A stretch of DNA of 64,000 nucleotides, taken from NCBI GenBank assembly GCA_947591605.1, contig CANQDF010000004.1, forward strand, positions 49,667 through 113,666. Direction: 5' to 3'. Under the pieces are notes generated by a model. It had not been told where the DNA came from, did no database searches, and worked only from the letters and a program-made list of their open reading frames with translations. Origin of the DNA: an uncultured Clostridia bacterium. GTDB taxonomy: Bacteria > Bacillota > Clostridia > Lachnospirales > CAG-274. A program made the translations under genes and the position numbers. Numbering within the stretch: the first letter of the stretch is position 1; the number at the start of each line of letters is the position of its first letter. This document shows, one piece after another, positions 46,334-56,012 of the stretch.

Positions 46334-46927
46334 TTATATCTTCTCTGCCAGCATTGCGGCATTCCTTTTGGCGTTTTCCAAAATTTGCATGGGGTCGTTT
46401 CCGTCTATGTCAAGCCCCTCGGCTCTTAAAAAATGAGTATCGCATATGCCCATAAACTCAAAAATGCCCTTAATATAATCATAACCGTAATTTTTATCGT
46501 TTATAAAGCCTCCCGCCGTTGTAATATAGACGGCTTTTTTTGCCCTGCAAAGTCCCTTGGGCGTGCCGTCGGGCTCATAAACAAAGGTAACTCCGCAAAC
46601 ACAGATGTGCTCTGTATACACCCGTAAAATTGACGGAAAGCTCATATCCCAATAAGGTGCAGCCACAATTATGGTATCGGCTTTGGCAAATTTTTCGGCT
46701 TGAGCAATTATTTTTTTGTCGCCGATACCCAAAACCGCCTTGTCCCTCAAGTCGATCATTTCGCCGCAAAAGGGCGCAAGGTCAAGCTCTCCTATGCGTA
46801 TTTCCTCCAATTGCGCATCTTTTCTGCATTCCAAATATCTTTTTGCAAAAAAAGACGAAAGCTCATATGTCCTTGAAGATCTCTCTCACCTTATACATGA
46901 ATTTATAAACAGGATTTTCTCGGACAT
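46334..46927 (-). pseudogene. FMN-dependent NADH-azoreductase-like gene with in-frame TGA
   Basis: A flavodoxin-fold reductase of about 197 codons. A good AAAGGGG site precedes ATG at 46927, the first 13 codons give MSEKILFINSCIR, then a TGA stands at 46888-46886, and the frame continues with ERSSRTYELSSFF and the rest of the protein, including APYWDMSFPSILRVYTEH and ITTAGGF. Family members have a sense codon here before SRT. The TGA may be a nonsense mutation, or a recoded selenocysteine giving Cys-Ile-Arg-Sec. Downstream starts lack ribosome sites. Confidence 0.72.
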
Positions 46928-46969
46928 TTTTACCGCCCCTTTCTCTTTAAAATATAGATCAGCGTTTGC

Positions 46970-47941
46970 TTACTTTTTGAAAAAGCGTGAAAATTGCTTT
47001 GCTATTGCCGGTGCGCCTGCAACAAAATATAAAACACATACAAACCGGACAACAGCCTTTGCAATACCTGCCGCACAACCCATACCCGCAAGCATATCCG
47101 CAGCCGCACCCGAAGAGCCGTCAAGCAGCATATATGTAAAAATACAAAACATCAGCCTTACTATCCTCTCCGTATTGCCTATATCGGTTGAAAACTTTAT
47201 AAAACGTCTTTCGATAAACCAGCCCGTTAAAAAGCCCATTGCGCTGCCTGCGGTTTTAAAGGAGTCTATAGCCATTTTGGAGCCTTCCACAATTACGGTG
47301 CCGTCCGCTGCATAATCCACGGGGTATGACTTAAACGCTGCATAAATTATGAGAATTACGCATACGGCAGCTCCTGCAAGCAGTGTAATTATATCGGTAT
47401 TTTTTTTGCTTTCGATAACAGGCATAAGCTTTGTAACGGCAAACAGCGTACAAATACCTATTACAAGGGCTACAACAACGTCCTGCGGCGTATGTACCCC
47501 GAGATAGTTTCTCGAAAATGCTATAAGCAAAATAACTATGCCAAGAAGTATTTTTACTGCCTTTGGCGCAGTATATTTTTCCCCGTTATTTACGGAAATG
47601 CCTCCCCAAAAGCTTACCGCATTTGCAGTGTGACCGCTTGGAAAGGAGTATCCCGTTGCGCCTGCCTGCGCCTCCGGTACGGGAACTACTCTCGCATCCC
47701 TTATCCAAGGACGGTATACACAGGCGGTTATCTTTATAAAGCCGTTTATGATCCTGTTGGTGTAAAGCGCAAACAAAAGAAATATGCCCTTTCTTTTGTC
47801 ATAACACCAGTATACAATACCTATAAGGAGCATAACATACGAGGTTTCTCCAAGCCTTGTGACAAGCTCAAAAAATGTGTTGAAAATGCCTCCTGTCGCT
47901 TCCCTCAAGCTTTGAAGTAAAAGCAGATAGTCAATATCCAT
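46970..47941 (-). CDS. PAP2-family membrane phosphatase
   Basis: A 323-residue protein with about eight membrane helices and the three PAP2 motifs: KITACVYRP, FPSGHTAN and SRNYLGVHTPQD. Such enzymes remove phosphate from lipid phosphates such as phosphatidic acid or undecaprenyl pyrophosphate on the outer membrane face. It is larger than typical PAP2 proteins because of a C-terminal bundle of helices (LTGWFIERRFIKFSTDIG region). It ends upstream of the interrupted reductase gene on the same strand. Confidence 0.92.
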   Translation of the reverse strand: MDIDYLLLLQSLREATGGIFNTFFELVTRLGETSYVMLLIGIVYWCYDKRKGIFLLFALYTNRIINGFIKITACVYRPWIRDARVVPVPEAQAGATGYSFPSGHTANAVSFWGGISVNNGEKYTAPKAVKILLGIVILLIAFSRNYLGVHTPQDVVVALVIGICTLFAVTKLMPVIESKKNTDIITLLAGAAVCVILIIYAAFKSYPVDYAADGTVIVEGSKMAIDSFKTAGSAMGFLTGWFIERRFIKFSTDIGNTERIVRLMFCIFTYMLLDGSSGAAADMLAGMGCAAGIAKAVVRFVCVLYFVAGAPAIAKQFSRFFKK

Positions 47942-48001
47942 AAATTTTTCTCCATTTTTATTGTTAAGATATATTGAAAAAGAATTTAATACAAATTACC
48001 G

Positions 48002-51000
48002 TCATTTTTTTAATTTACCTGTGAGCTGCAATATTTTGGCGCACATAACAGCCGCTTCGGCTCTGGTGGCAGTGCCCCCGGGGTTTACCGTACCGTTGGC
48101 GCCCTGTATTATACCCAGCTTTACAAGGGCTGCAGCAGGCTCCTTTGCATAGCCCGAAATGCTGTCCTTATCCGTAAATACATCAAGGGGCGACAAATCA
48201 TCGCTTTCCGTTATATAACCGTATTTTACAAGGGCTCTGTACGCAAGTGAGATCATATCCTGCCTTGTTATATATGCCTGCGGATCAAAGTTTTCTCCGT
48301 ATCCGCTTGCTATGCCTGCCGAAGCCGCACGGCATACAGCGTCATGGTAGTAGCTGTTTTGAGGTACATCCGCAAACTCTGCCGTAATTTTTTCGTCTAT
48401 GTCAAACATTTTTGCAAGTATCAGCATATAATCGCCTCGGATCACATTATTATCGGGGCTGAAAGCTGTTTTACTTGTACCTGCAATTATGCCGTTATCA
48501 TAGAGAAGATATACAGACTGTTCTGCCCATGCCCTGTTATTGAGGTCTGTAAACGGTCTGTCGGCGCTGTCCGATACCGAGGGAAGCGATGGAGCCGAGG
48601 GAGCAGCCTCCTCCGAAGAGGTATCCTCTTCGGCAGGCTCCTCTGCCTCCGACTTTTTTGCGGCAGCAGCCGAGCTTTTACCCGAACCTCCTTTTGAGGA
48701 TCTTGCTGCCGTATCGTTTTTTTCGGTTGTCCTTTCGGTCGAGCTTTCTGCCGTTGTCGTTTCCGTTGTTATCTCTGTTGTTGCCTTCTCATCGTCGGCA
48801 TTGTCGGTCGTGTCTTCAACGGAGCCGCCCTCATTAAGAGTAAGAACGGGAAAACCGCCGTTCCATGAGCCAAAGCTTTCTATTACGCCTGCACCGCTGT
48901 AGTTATTTACATATACTTCGTGCTGATCCTCATAGAGCTTTATGCCGTGAGGGCCGTCCGTGACCGTAAACGAAAGAATACCGTCATCACCTATTACCGA
49001 GCTTGTTTTTACGGAATCTATATAAAATTCTATTTCCGTTCCGCTTGCCGCAGGCGAGCCGTCCTCGTTTTTGATCCTGACGTTTGCCGTGTAGTCTGTA
49101 GGAACATAGTCGCCGACGGTTTTTATTCTGCCCGATGTAACGGGAAGATCCAAAGGCTTTGTTCCGTTTTCGGTAAGGACGTTTATGTACTGTGAAACAG
49201 CCTCCATAAGGCCGCTGCCCTCACCCGAAACGGGTATGTCGGCAAGCACACCCGAGCCTATAACATAGTCGTTTGAGGCAAGAACTATTTTTCTTTCCGT
49301 ATCCTGTCTGTCAAGAGGCTCTGTTTCGCCGTCAATGTAAATTGCCTTTACCTTTCTGCCCGCCTCGCCGTTTGGGTCATATTCAAAGCGCATACCGCCT
49401 ACCTGCAAAAAGCTGCCGGAATATGCCGCATTCATAAAGCCTGTCTTTGCGTCCTGAGAGTTTACCGAGGAAACGGACGCCTCGATAACCTCGTACAGAA
49501 CGGAAGGATCTACAATTTTATACATAACCGTATTTGCAAAAGGCAGTGCATTTATTATGCTGCCCATGGTAATTTCACCGTTCGGTACCGAGGTACGGAA
49601 GCCGCCGCCGTTTTCTGCCGCAACTACGGGGAGGGACCTGTAACTGTCGTCAATAATATCCTTTGCACTGTATATAATACTGTCGGCGATAAGGCTGCCG
49701 AAGTTTGTTTCGCCCACTCTTGCCTCGGCTATCTGGTTTATAGAGCCGCCCCAGAGTGTGGTTTTTGTTTCTCCCACAGTCTTGGAAAGCATTTCGGACT
49801 GCTTTTTGTTTATTTCATCTGCCTTTGCGCTTACCTCCGGGTCGGGAGCGAGATCCTTAAGATCCTCTGCCGTAAGCAGTGTTTCGGTAACATCGGTGCC
49901 GCCGTTTTCATCCAGGGTTATTTCCATTTTGCCGACCGCCGTGCTGCCTGTACCCGTCTGAGCAACAAGAATGTCGCCTATTTTTTCGTTTACTACGGAA
50001 TGGCTGTGACCGTCTATTACGGCGTCAAGCTCCGTACCTGCCATTGCCTCGGCAAGCTCGTAGCTTGTGCAGTCTGAGGCGTCCTTTAATATGCCCATAT
50101 GTGTTATGGCAATAATTATATCCGCCCCCTGCTTGTCAAGCAGCTCTGTCTGCTCCTTTGCCGTTTCTATCTCGTCGGCAAATTCCACACCCTCAATACC
50201 CTTTGGGTTTGTAGATGTAAGGGTATCTGCCGTAGTAAGGGCAAAAAAGCCCACCTTGACGCCGTTTCTTTCTATGATAACGCTTTTTCCGTCGGAGGTT
50301 TCGCTCTCAAAGAAAGGCTTGCCGTTAAGATATATATTTGCCGATATAATAGGAAAGTCTGCCATAGCGGCAAGCTCTTTAAGCCTGTCTGTACCGTTGT
50401 CAAATTCATGGTTGCCTGCTGCCATTACGTCATAGCCTGCGCTGTTCATAAGCTCTATTACGTCCTCACCCTTTGAAAGCGTTGCAAGGGCAACACCCTG
50501 GGTGGCATCTCCGCCGTCAACCAGAATAGAGTTTTTGTTTTGTTTTTTAAGCGCACCTACCTTGTCAGCCCCTATAACGGAATCGGAGCTTATAAGGTTT
50601 CCGTGCATATCGTTTGTATGAAAAATAACAACACTGCCCGCTGCTTCCGAAGGAGTATCGGAGGGGGTATCGGAGGGAGTATCGCCCTCCGGCAGTACCG
50701 TTATGGTACGGCTGAGATTGTCAAGCCAGGTGGTGCCGTTTGCCCTGAGAGTAGACAAATCGTTTACAATTACGCCCCTTGGGTTTATTATACCGTTTTC
50801 GGGCTCATCGGGATTTACAATGGAGCTGACATCGTTTATGGTATAATATAAACCGTTTTCCTCGCCGAGATACATCATTTCATGACCGGGGAACTGGAGT
50901 ATGGAGCCCGGAACGAGAGTATCAAGCACCTTGGTTTTTTCTTCCGGCGTCATGTCCGAAAGCTCGGTCTTTTTTGCAGGCATAACCGCCTGCCATGTGG

Positions 51001-52063
51001 TATTTCTGGGCAGGCTGAAGCCGAAGCATTTGTAAATATTGCGCACAAATCCCGAGCAGTCCAGGGAATTGAGCATACCACCCCAGCCGTAGCGGTTGCC
51101 CAGGAGCTTGAATGCCTGTGACAAAACATTTTTTGTGGTGTAGGGCAGATAACCCACGCTTATATCACGGTTTACGGGTATCATGGCAAGCTTTTGGGAA
51201 AAGCGTCCCTCGGCATCCCTTACGGGGATCTTTACAACATAGTTGTTCCAGGGCAGCCTGTAAGCAACCGAACCGGGGTAAGAGTCCACCAGCTCAAGCT
51301 TTGTACCCATAGCCATCATTTTTTCCGAAATATCCTCGTCTGCGCTTGCTTCGAGATATATTTTTTCTCCCGTCACAACAATAAATTTTTCGGGAGAGGA
51401 TGCGTCAAGCCACTCTGCCCTGTCGGAGCAGACAGCTATATCCTCTGTAGGTACCCAACCCGAACAGCACTCGTTTTTTACAAGCGAAAATTGGCCGTCT
51501 GCCGTTGCAAAATATATGACAAGAGGCTCGTTAAGCTGTATCTCGGTAGATACGGGTTCGTCCCATTCCGGGTCGGAGGGGCTGTCGGAGAGAAACTCCT
51601 TATAAGGATAAGCCTTCATAAGAGTCCTGTTTACGGCAAAGCCGTAGCTTATGCTCATATCGGACGAAACATCCGCATTTTTTATGTTTTCCCTTATTTT
51701 TTCATAATATTCCTCGCTTGCGGCTTCTCCGTCAATATAAAAGCCTTTTGGCGATTCAAAGGCAGCAAGACTGTCTGCCATGCTGCGCCCGTCAAATTTT
51801 TCCGGCAGGGCCGCAAGGTCTATTGTATAGGTTTCCTCAGTATCGAGAACAGAGCGGTTAAAATCCGCTATCTCCTGCTCGGTCATAATAACTTTGTCGG
51901 GGGAATCCGTTTTGTTGAGCCAGAAGTCCGCACTGCACATTTCTTCGGTAACATGAGGCGCCATAAAATATGCGGGCGAACTGTCCGCATACGCCGATAC
52001 CGGAAACGCCATAACAACTGCCAGCAAAAAAGCTGCTGTTTTTTTGATCCTTTTTACTTTCAC
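48002..52063 (-). CDS. SLH-anchored NlpC/P60 plus 5'-nucleotidase wall protein
   Basis: A 1353-residue secreted protein with an uncommon domain order. Signal peptide 1-26; SH3-like region about 200-300; NlpC/P60 peptidase about 310-435 with C336 (DCSGF) and H394; a DTPSDTPSDTPS hinge; a calcineurin-type phosphoesterase 475-700 (HTNDMHG, NHEFD, ITHMG, DGHSH) and its 5'-nucleotidase C-terminal domain about 755-975 (GNGGGFRT-like ENGGGFRTSV); an Ig-like domain about 990-1085; a Thr/Ser/Glu-rich linker; three SLH repeats 1168-1345. It should cleave peptidoglycan stem peptides and extracellular nucleotides while bound to the secondary wall polymer. The ribosome site is aggaggt. Confidence 0.93.
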   Translation of the reverse strand: MKVKRIKKTAAFLLAVVMAFPVSAYADSSPAYFMAPHVTEEMCSADFWLNKTDSPDKVIMTEQEIADFNRSVLDTEETYTIDLAALPEKFDGRSMADSLAAFESPKGFYIDGEAASEEYYEKIRENIKNADVSSDMSISYGFAVNRTLMKAYPYKEFLSDSPSDPEWDEPVSTEIQLNEPLVIYFATADGQFSLVKNECCSGWVPTEDIAVCSDRAEWLDASSPEKFIVVTGEKIYLEASADEDISEKMMAMGTKLELVDSYPGSVAYRLPWNNYVVKIPVRDAEGRFSQKLAMIPVNRDISVGYLPYTTKNVLSQAFKLLGNRYGWGGMLNSLDCSGFVRNIYKCFGFSLPRNTTWQAVMPAKKTELSDMTPEEKTKVLDTLVPGSILQFPGHEMMYLGEENGLYYTINDVSSIVNPDEPENGIINPRGVIVNDLSTLRANGTTWLDNLSRTITVLPEGDTPSDTPSDTPSEAAGSVVIFHTNDMHGNLISSDSVIGADKVGALKKQNKNSILVDGGDATQGVALATLSKGEDVIELMNSAGYDVMAAGNHEFDNGTDRLKELAAMADFPIISANIYLNGKPFFESETSDGKSVIIERNGVKVGFFALTTADTLTSTNPKGIEGVEFADEIETAKEQTELLDKQGADIIIAITHMGILKDASDCTSYELAEAMAGTELDAVIDGHSHSVVNEKIGDILVAQTGTGSTAVGKMEITLDENGGTDVTETLLTAEDLKDLAPDPEVSAKADEINKKQSEMLSKTVGETKTTLWGGSINQIAEARVGETNFGSLIADSIIYSAKDIIDDSYRSLPVVAAENGGGFRTSVPNGEITMGSIINALPFANTVMYKIVDPSVLYEVIEASVSSVNSQDAKTGFMNAAYSGSFLQVGGMRFEYDPNGEAGRKVKAIYIDGETEPLDRQDTERKIVLASNDYVIGSGVLADIPVSGEGSGLMEAVSQYINVLTENGTKPLDLPVTSGRIKTVGDYVPTDYTANVRIKNEDGSPAASGTEIEFYIDSVKTSSVIGDDGILSFTVTDGPHGIKLYEDQHEVYVNNYSGAGVIESFGSWNGGFPVLTLNEGGSVEDTTDNADDEKATTEITTETTTAESSTERTTEKNDTAARSSKGGSGKSSAAAAKKSEAEEPAEEDTSSEEAAPSAPSLPSVSDSADRPFTDLNNRAWAEQSVYLLYDNGIIAGTSKTAFSPDNNVIRGDYMLILAKMFDIDEKITAEFADVPQNSYYHDAVCRAASAGIASGYGENFDPQAYITRQDMISLAYRALVKYGYITESDDLSPLDVFTDKDSISGYAKEPAAALVKLGIIQGANGTVNPGGTATRAEAAVMCAKILQLTGKLKK

Positions 52064-52085
52064 TTTTTTACCTCCTATACTTTTT

Positions 52086-52100
52086 GAACCGATACGGTTC
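52086..52100. promoter_or_regulatory. Palindrome before the wall-protein gene
   Basis: GAACCG-ATA-CGGTTC lies about 25-40 bases upstream of the wall-protein start codon. It could be an operator or a small leader hairpin. Confidence 0.4.
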
Positions 52101-52209
52101 GGTTTATATATTTTTCACGGGTATCAATGATATTTAATGACCCGACGCCTGAACAGGCGGAGATTTACTTGTCGTTTAAAAACCTTTCATCATAAATGTG
52201 TTCCGTTTA

Positions 52210-52839
52210 TTATGCCTTCCCCTCCGTTTCGTCAGTGTCCGCAAATGTCTTTTTTATAATAATATCCACCTTTTTGCCTATCACACCGACAATGACATCA
52301 TCGGCAAGGTTTGCAATTATTGATTTTTCCAGCTCATCCCAAGCCTCGGCATCGTTGCTGCTGTCCGCACCCTGCTTGTAGCTGTTCAGCGACCATGCGT
52401 TTGACCATGTTTCATTGTAAGCGCTTATGCCCAGGTCGTAAAAGCCGTAAGGCCCTGCCCCCGTTATGCTTGAGGTTTCCACATAGCCGTCAAGCATTTC
52501 TTCGGCAACAAGCCTTATCTTGTTTATGATGCCTTTAGCAGCCGCATTATTGCCCGATTTTGAAATAGAAAGGATGTCCTCCTTTTCATACACGGACATA
52601 CGTTCCGCCTTTATTGACGCATGAAGCTCAAAATCGTTTTTATTGTTTTCTATCCAAAATTCACCGCTGCCCACTTTAAGCAGCTCGGGCAGCATACCGA
52701 CCAGCTCCTCAGCCAAAAGCCTAAGCTGGAGCGTCTGCTTTTTTGACAGCCTGTTGTATTCCGCAGACTTTTCGACCTCGGTAAATATTGAGCCGAATGC
52801 CGCCTTATCGTTTGAAATAGCACAAATATCCGTTTTCAT
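52210..52839 (-). CDS. Unknown protein of the partner-switching operon, perhaps a degenerate HATPase
   Basis: A 209-residue soluble protein. The N-terminal third (LSKKQTLQLRLLAEELVGML, then GEFWIENNKNDFELHA) has the helix-then-strand layout of RsbW-type GHKL ATPases, but the N-box asparagine and the glycine motifs are not seen, so it may be a non-catalytic relative. The C-terminal part is helical and amphipathic. It is the last gene of the STAS-SpoIIE unit, 23 bases after the phosphatase with an AAGGAAAG site. I infer a regulatory role with those partners; I do not recognise the family. Confidence 0.68.
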   Translation of the reverse strand: MKTDICAISNDKAAFGSIFTEVEKSAEYNRLSKKQTLQLRLLAEELVGMLPELLKVGSGEFWIENNKNDFELHASIKAERMSVYEKEDILSISKSGNNAAAKGIINKIRLVAEEMLDGYVETSSITGAGPYGFYDLGISAYNETWSNAWSLNSYKQGADSSNDAEAWDELEKSIIANLADDVIVGVIGKKVDIIIKKTFADTDETEGKA

Positions 52840-52862
52840 ATTTCTTTCCTTCTTTCTGTATT

Positions 52863-55694
52863 TTATGAATCCAAAGCAATTACAAGCTTTAAAATGTTTT
52901 TATTGCTTTCGTATTTATAGTCCATACTCTCAGCCATTTTTTTGACCATAAAAATGCCCAAGCCTCCCAATTTCCGCTCCTCTGCCGACAAGGTTATATC
53001 GGGCTCCTCTGCTTCAAGCGGATTATAAGGCCTTCCGTCATCCTCAAATACAAGATACAGCCTGCCGTTTTCTATTGTATATGAAATAGCGGCTGTTTTT
53101 GCATTGCTGTAGTTAATTATATTTGAAGCAATTTCATCAATAGCGATATTTACCTTGCCAGAAATTTTAGGCAGCACATCCAGCTTGGATGTAAGCTGCT
53201 GCGCAAATTCGCTCACTGCTGTCCCGGCATCGCTGTTAGGCATAAACAGCAGCTTGTCGTCGCCCTTAATAAAATTAAGGGTAAAGCTTACCATTGTAAT
53301 ATCGTCAAACTGAGGCGCATCGCCCACAAATTTGTCTATATCGCACTTTACTGCCTCACAGAGCGGTTTTACCTCGGTTTTGTCAAGCGAATTTAAAATA
53401 TTTAAAAGACGTTCCTCGCCGTAGAGCTGTTTGCTGCTGTCGGTTGCCTCGGTTACGCCGTCGGTATACAGATAAATTCGGTCGCCCGGTGCAAGAGGCA
53501 TTTCGGTTTTTTTGTATTTGATCCCCTCCATGCCTGCAAGCACAAAACCCGCACGCTGTTTTTCATATGCAAAGCTGCCGCCTGCACGCTTGAATACGGG
53601 TGGATTGTGTCCGGCATTGGCAACGCTCATGACCCCTGTTTTTAAATCGACTATAGCCATCCAAGCGGTCACAAACATCCCCGCATCGTTATTTTCGCAC
53701 AGCTTTGTATTTGCCCGGGTAAATATCTCGTTGACTTCCAGCCCGCTTTCCGCAAGATCCTTTATGATGGTTTTTGCCTTCATCATAAACATAGCCGCAG
53801 GAATGCCCTTGCCCGATACATCGGCAATGAGAAATGCCACTGTGGATTCATCGAGCATATAAAAGTCGTAGAAGTCGCCGCCTACCTCCTTTGCCGTGTA
53901 CATACATGCGTATATGTCAAAATCTCTGCGGTTTGGATAAGGCGGAAATACCGACGGAAGCGCCGAATACTGAATTTGCTTTGCAAACTCCAGCTCCGCA
54001 TCAATACGTGCTTCCGCCTCGGAAATATAGCGTTTTAACGTATCAACCGTGGAGTTGATGTCGTCCGAAAGTGACGCAAATTCTTCATTTGAGCGAACAT
54101 CTACGGTGACCTCGAGGTTTCCGCTTGTGATTTTTGAAAGCGATAAGTTTACCTTATTTAAGTTATCTATAACAAGCCTCTTTATAAGGAAATAGACAAG
54201 CGCAAACAGAGCCGAAAAAATCAGCATTTCCATAAAGGAGCTAAGATAAACCGAAACATCCCTCATAAACAGCGCCTCTGATTTTGGGATAAAGCCTGCA
54301 ATGTAATATCCCTCTTCAAACTCATATTCGCATAGATACTGTATCCCGTTCAGCTCAATGTTAAATACGGTTTTCTCCTTGTTTTTATCCGTATCCATCA
54401 ATGTACCGAAATCCTTCAGGTTTTTTCCGTAATATTTGGTTTCCTCGCTTATGATATTCCACTTATCATCGCACACTGCTATAAAACCGTTTTCGCCTAT
54501 GTGACGGTTTTTTGCTATCTTTTTTACCGTGCTGTCAATATCGTTCATAAACTCGTCCGCATCGTAGCCTATCTGGATAAACCCTCCCTCGGGCAGCGTA
54601 ATTCCGCCGTACTTTCGGTCTACCATGCTGTCGTATGACTGCGGCCGATATTTTTGTACATACGAATCGGCTGTACCGTCAAGCAGAACAAGGAACTCGC
54701 CCGACTGCTCACCGCTTGCCATATCAAAGCCGATATACTCGGGTATATTGGTGTTTACTATTATGCCGTTTGTGTCGATTATATGTATTTCCGCAACATT
54801 ATGCTCCTTTGAAAGCAGCTGCAAAAATTCCGTACTTTTATCATAGGACCGCATATATTGCGATCTTATCAATTTTGCCTTGTCAAGCAAATTGGAATCT
54901 GACATATCAAGAATATCCTTATCGACATCATCGATATTTGTTCTTATGACGGACTCTGTTTCGATATTTGACATACGGCTCTGCAAAACATATGTGTATG
55001 TACTCGTCAGAGCATATGCGATAACGATACAAACAAACAGCCTGACCTGGAACATCCTTGAAATGTGTTTTCCCCTGTTTTGCTTGATACTGCCGCTTCT
55101 GCCAAGCAGCGATACCGCAAGTACCGCCGCCCCTACGGAAAATCCGTTGCACAACATCATCGGCAGCGAGCATACCTTTACCAAATTGAATGCGGTGATC
55201 GGGTCGTTTGCGTTGGTAAAGAAGATCATGAGCATATGGATAACCTCGCATATCACTCCTATGCCAAGACCGTAAACCCATCCGGGCTTTTTATCATCAA
55301 ACATAAATTTTCTCAAAGCCGCCGCAATAAAGCCCGCAAGCACTGTGGAAACAGAACAGGTGAGCTGGGTGTATGTGCCTGTAATGCCGTAAACGGCGGA
55401 GATGTAGCGGTACAAACCGCCTATGATGCCTGCAATTATTCCTGCCGGTGCGCCAAAAATAAGCCCTCCGCAGATAGGAGCGGCGTCACGTACATTCATT
55501 ACGGTATTGCCGCCTACGTCGACACCGCCGAGGTTTGTGCTTGCAAAAATTGCCATAGCACCCAAAAGAACACCTATGATCAATTGTTTTACTTTATAAG
55601 AAAGCCCGTTAAACGGCTTTTTTTTATCGGCGATGTAAATAAGCGTTGACAGAATTGCATTGTAAAGAGCTGTCAATACCAGTTTAAAAACCAT
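52863..55694 (-). CDS. Membrane SpoIIE/RsbU-type PP2C phosphatase fused to a GHKL anti-sigma-type kinase
   Basis: About 943 residues. An N-terminal 5TMR-LYT membrane bundle (1-200, NVRDAAPICGGLIFGAPAGI) and a TM helix lead to an extracellular Cache-like sensor (about 240-465), another TM and a HAMP-like linker (about 500-555). A PP2C domain follows (about 575-790: AKEVGGDFYDFY, IADVSGKGIPAAMFM, PQFDDITM) and then a C-terminal GHKL kinase (about 815-940: AIDEIASNIINYS, EDDGRPYNP, GGLGIFMVKK). Phosphatase and kinase act on opposite states of a STAS protein, so this one chain could set both. ATG at 55694 has AAAAAGGAG upstream. Confidence 0.93.
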   Translation of the reverse strand: MVFKLVLTALYNAILSTLIYIADKKKPFNGLSYKVKQLIIGVLLGAMAIFASTNLGGVDVGGNTVMNVRDAAPICGGLIFGAPAGIIAGIIGGLYRYISAVYGITGTYTQLTCSVSTVLAGFIAAALRKFMFDDKKPGWVYGLGIGVICEVIHMLMIFFTNANDPITAFNLVKVCSLPMMLCNGFSVGAAVLAVSLLGRSGSIKQNRGKHISRMFQVRLFVCIVIAYALTSTYTYVLQSRMSNIETESVIRTNIDDVDKDILDMSDSNLLDKAKLIRSQYMRSYDKSTEFLQLLSKEHNVAEIHIIDTNGIIVNTNIPEYIGFDMASGEQSGEFLVLLDGTADSYVQKYRPQSYDSMVDRKYGGITLPEGGFIQIGYDADEFMNDIDSTVKKIAKNRHIGENGFIAVCDDKWNIISEETKYYGKNLKDFGTLMDTDKNKEKTVFNIELNGIQYLCEYEFEEGYYIAGFIPKSEALFMRDVSVYLSSFMEMLIFSALFALVYFLIKRLVIDNLNKVNLSLSKITSGNLEVTVDVRSNEEFASLSDDINSTVDTLKRYISEAEARIDAELEFAKQIQYSALPSVFPPYPNRRDFDIYACMYTAKEVGGDFYDFYMLDESTVAFLIADVSGKGIPAAMFMMKAKTIIKDLAESGLEVNEIFTRANTKLCENNDAGMFVTAWMAIVDLKTGVMSVANAGHNPPVFKRAGGSFAYEKQRAGFVLAGMEGIKYKKTEMPLAPGDRIYLYTDGVTEATDSSKQLYGEERLLNILNSLDKTEVKPLCEAVKCDIDKFVGDAPQFDDITMVSFTLNFIKGDDKLLFMPNSDAGTAVSEFAQQLTSKLDVLPKISGKVNIAIDEIASNIINYSNAKTAAISYTIENGRLYLVFEDDGRPYNPLEAEEPDITLSAEERKLGGLGIFMVKKMAESMDYKYESNKNILKLVIALDS

Positions 55695-55715
55695 GGATCG
55701 CACTCCTTTTTAATA

Positions 55716-56012
55716 TTATTCTATTGTCAGTATATCAACAAAGCCGGTAATATCAAATACCTCCATAATGGTTTCGTTAACACCCGTAAGCTTCATTTTG
55801 CCCTTTGTGTTCATGGTCTTCTGAGCCTTTAAAAGCACGCGCAGCCCCGCCGACGATATATATTCAAGCTCGTTAAAATCAAAGCAAAGCTCCGCCGCAC
55901 TGCCAAGGACATCATCAAGGACAGCTTCAAGCTCGGGTGCAGTAGTTGTGTCAAGTCTGCCCGACAAAGCAAGGGTAACATTTCCGTTTTCGTTTGTCTG
56001 TTTTATTGTCAT
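55716..56012 (-). CDS. STAS-domain anti-sigma factor antagonist
   Basis: A 98-residue SpoIIAA/RsbV-like protein with the phosphorylatable serine in LEYISSAGLRVLL and the LSGRLDTTTAPELE N-terminus. In this family the dephosphorylated form binds an anti-sigma kinase and frees its target; the phospho-form does not. The GGAGAAA site is well placed. It lies 21 bases before the SpoIIE-like gene, which encodes both a kinase-type and phosphatase-type domain able to act on it. Confidence 0.93.
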   Translation of the reverse strand: MTIKQTNENGNVTLALSGRLDTTTAPELEAVLDDVLGSAAELCFDFNELEYISSAGLRVLLKAQKTMNTKGKMKLTGVNETIMEVFDITGFVDILTIE

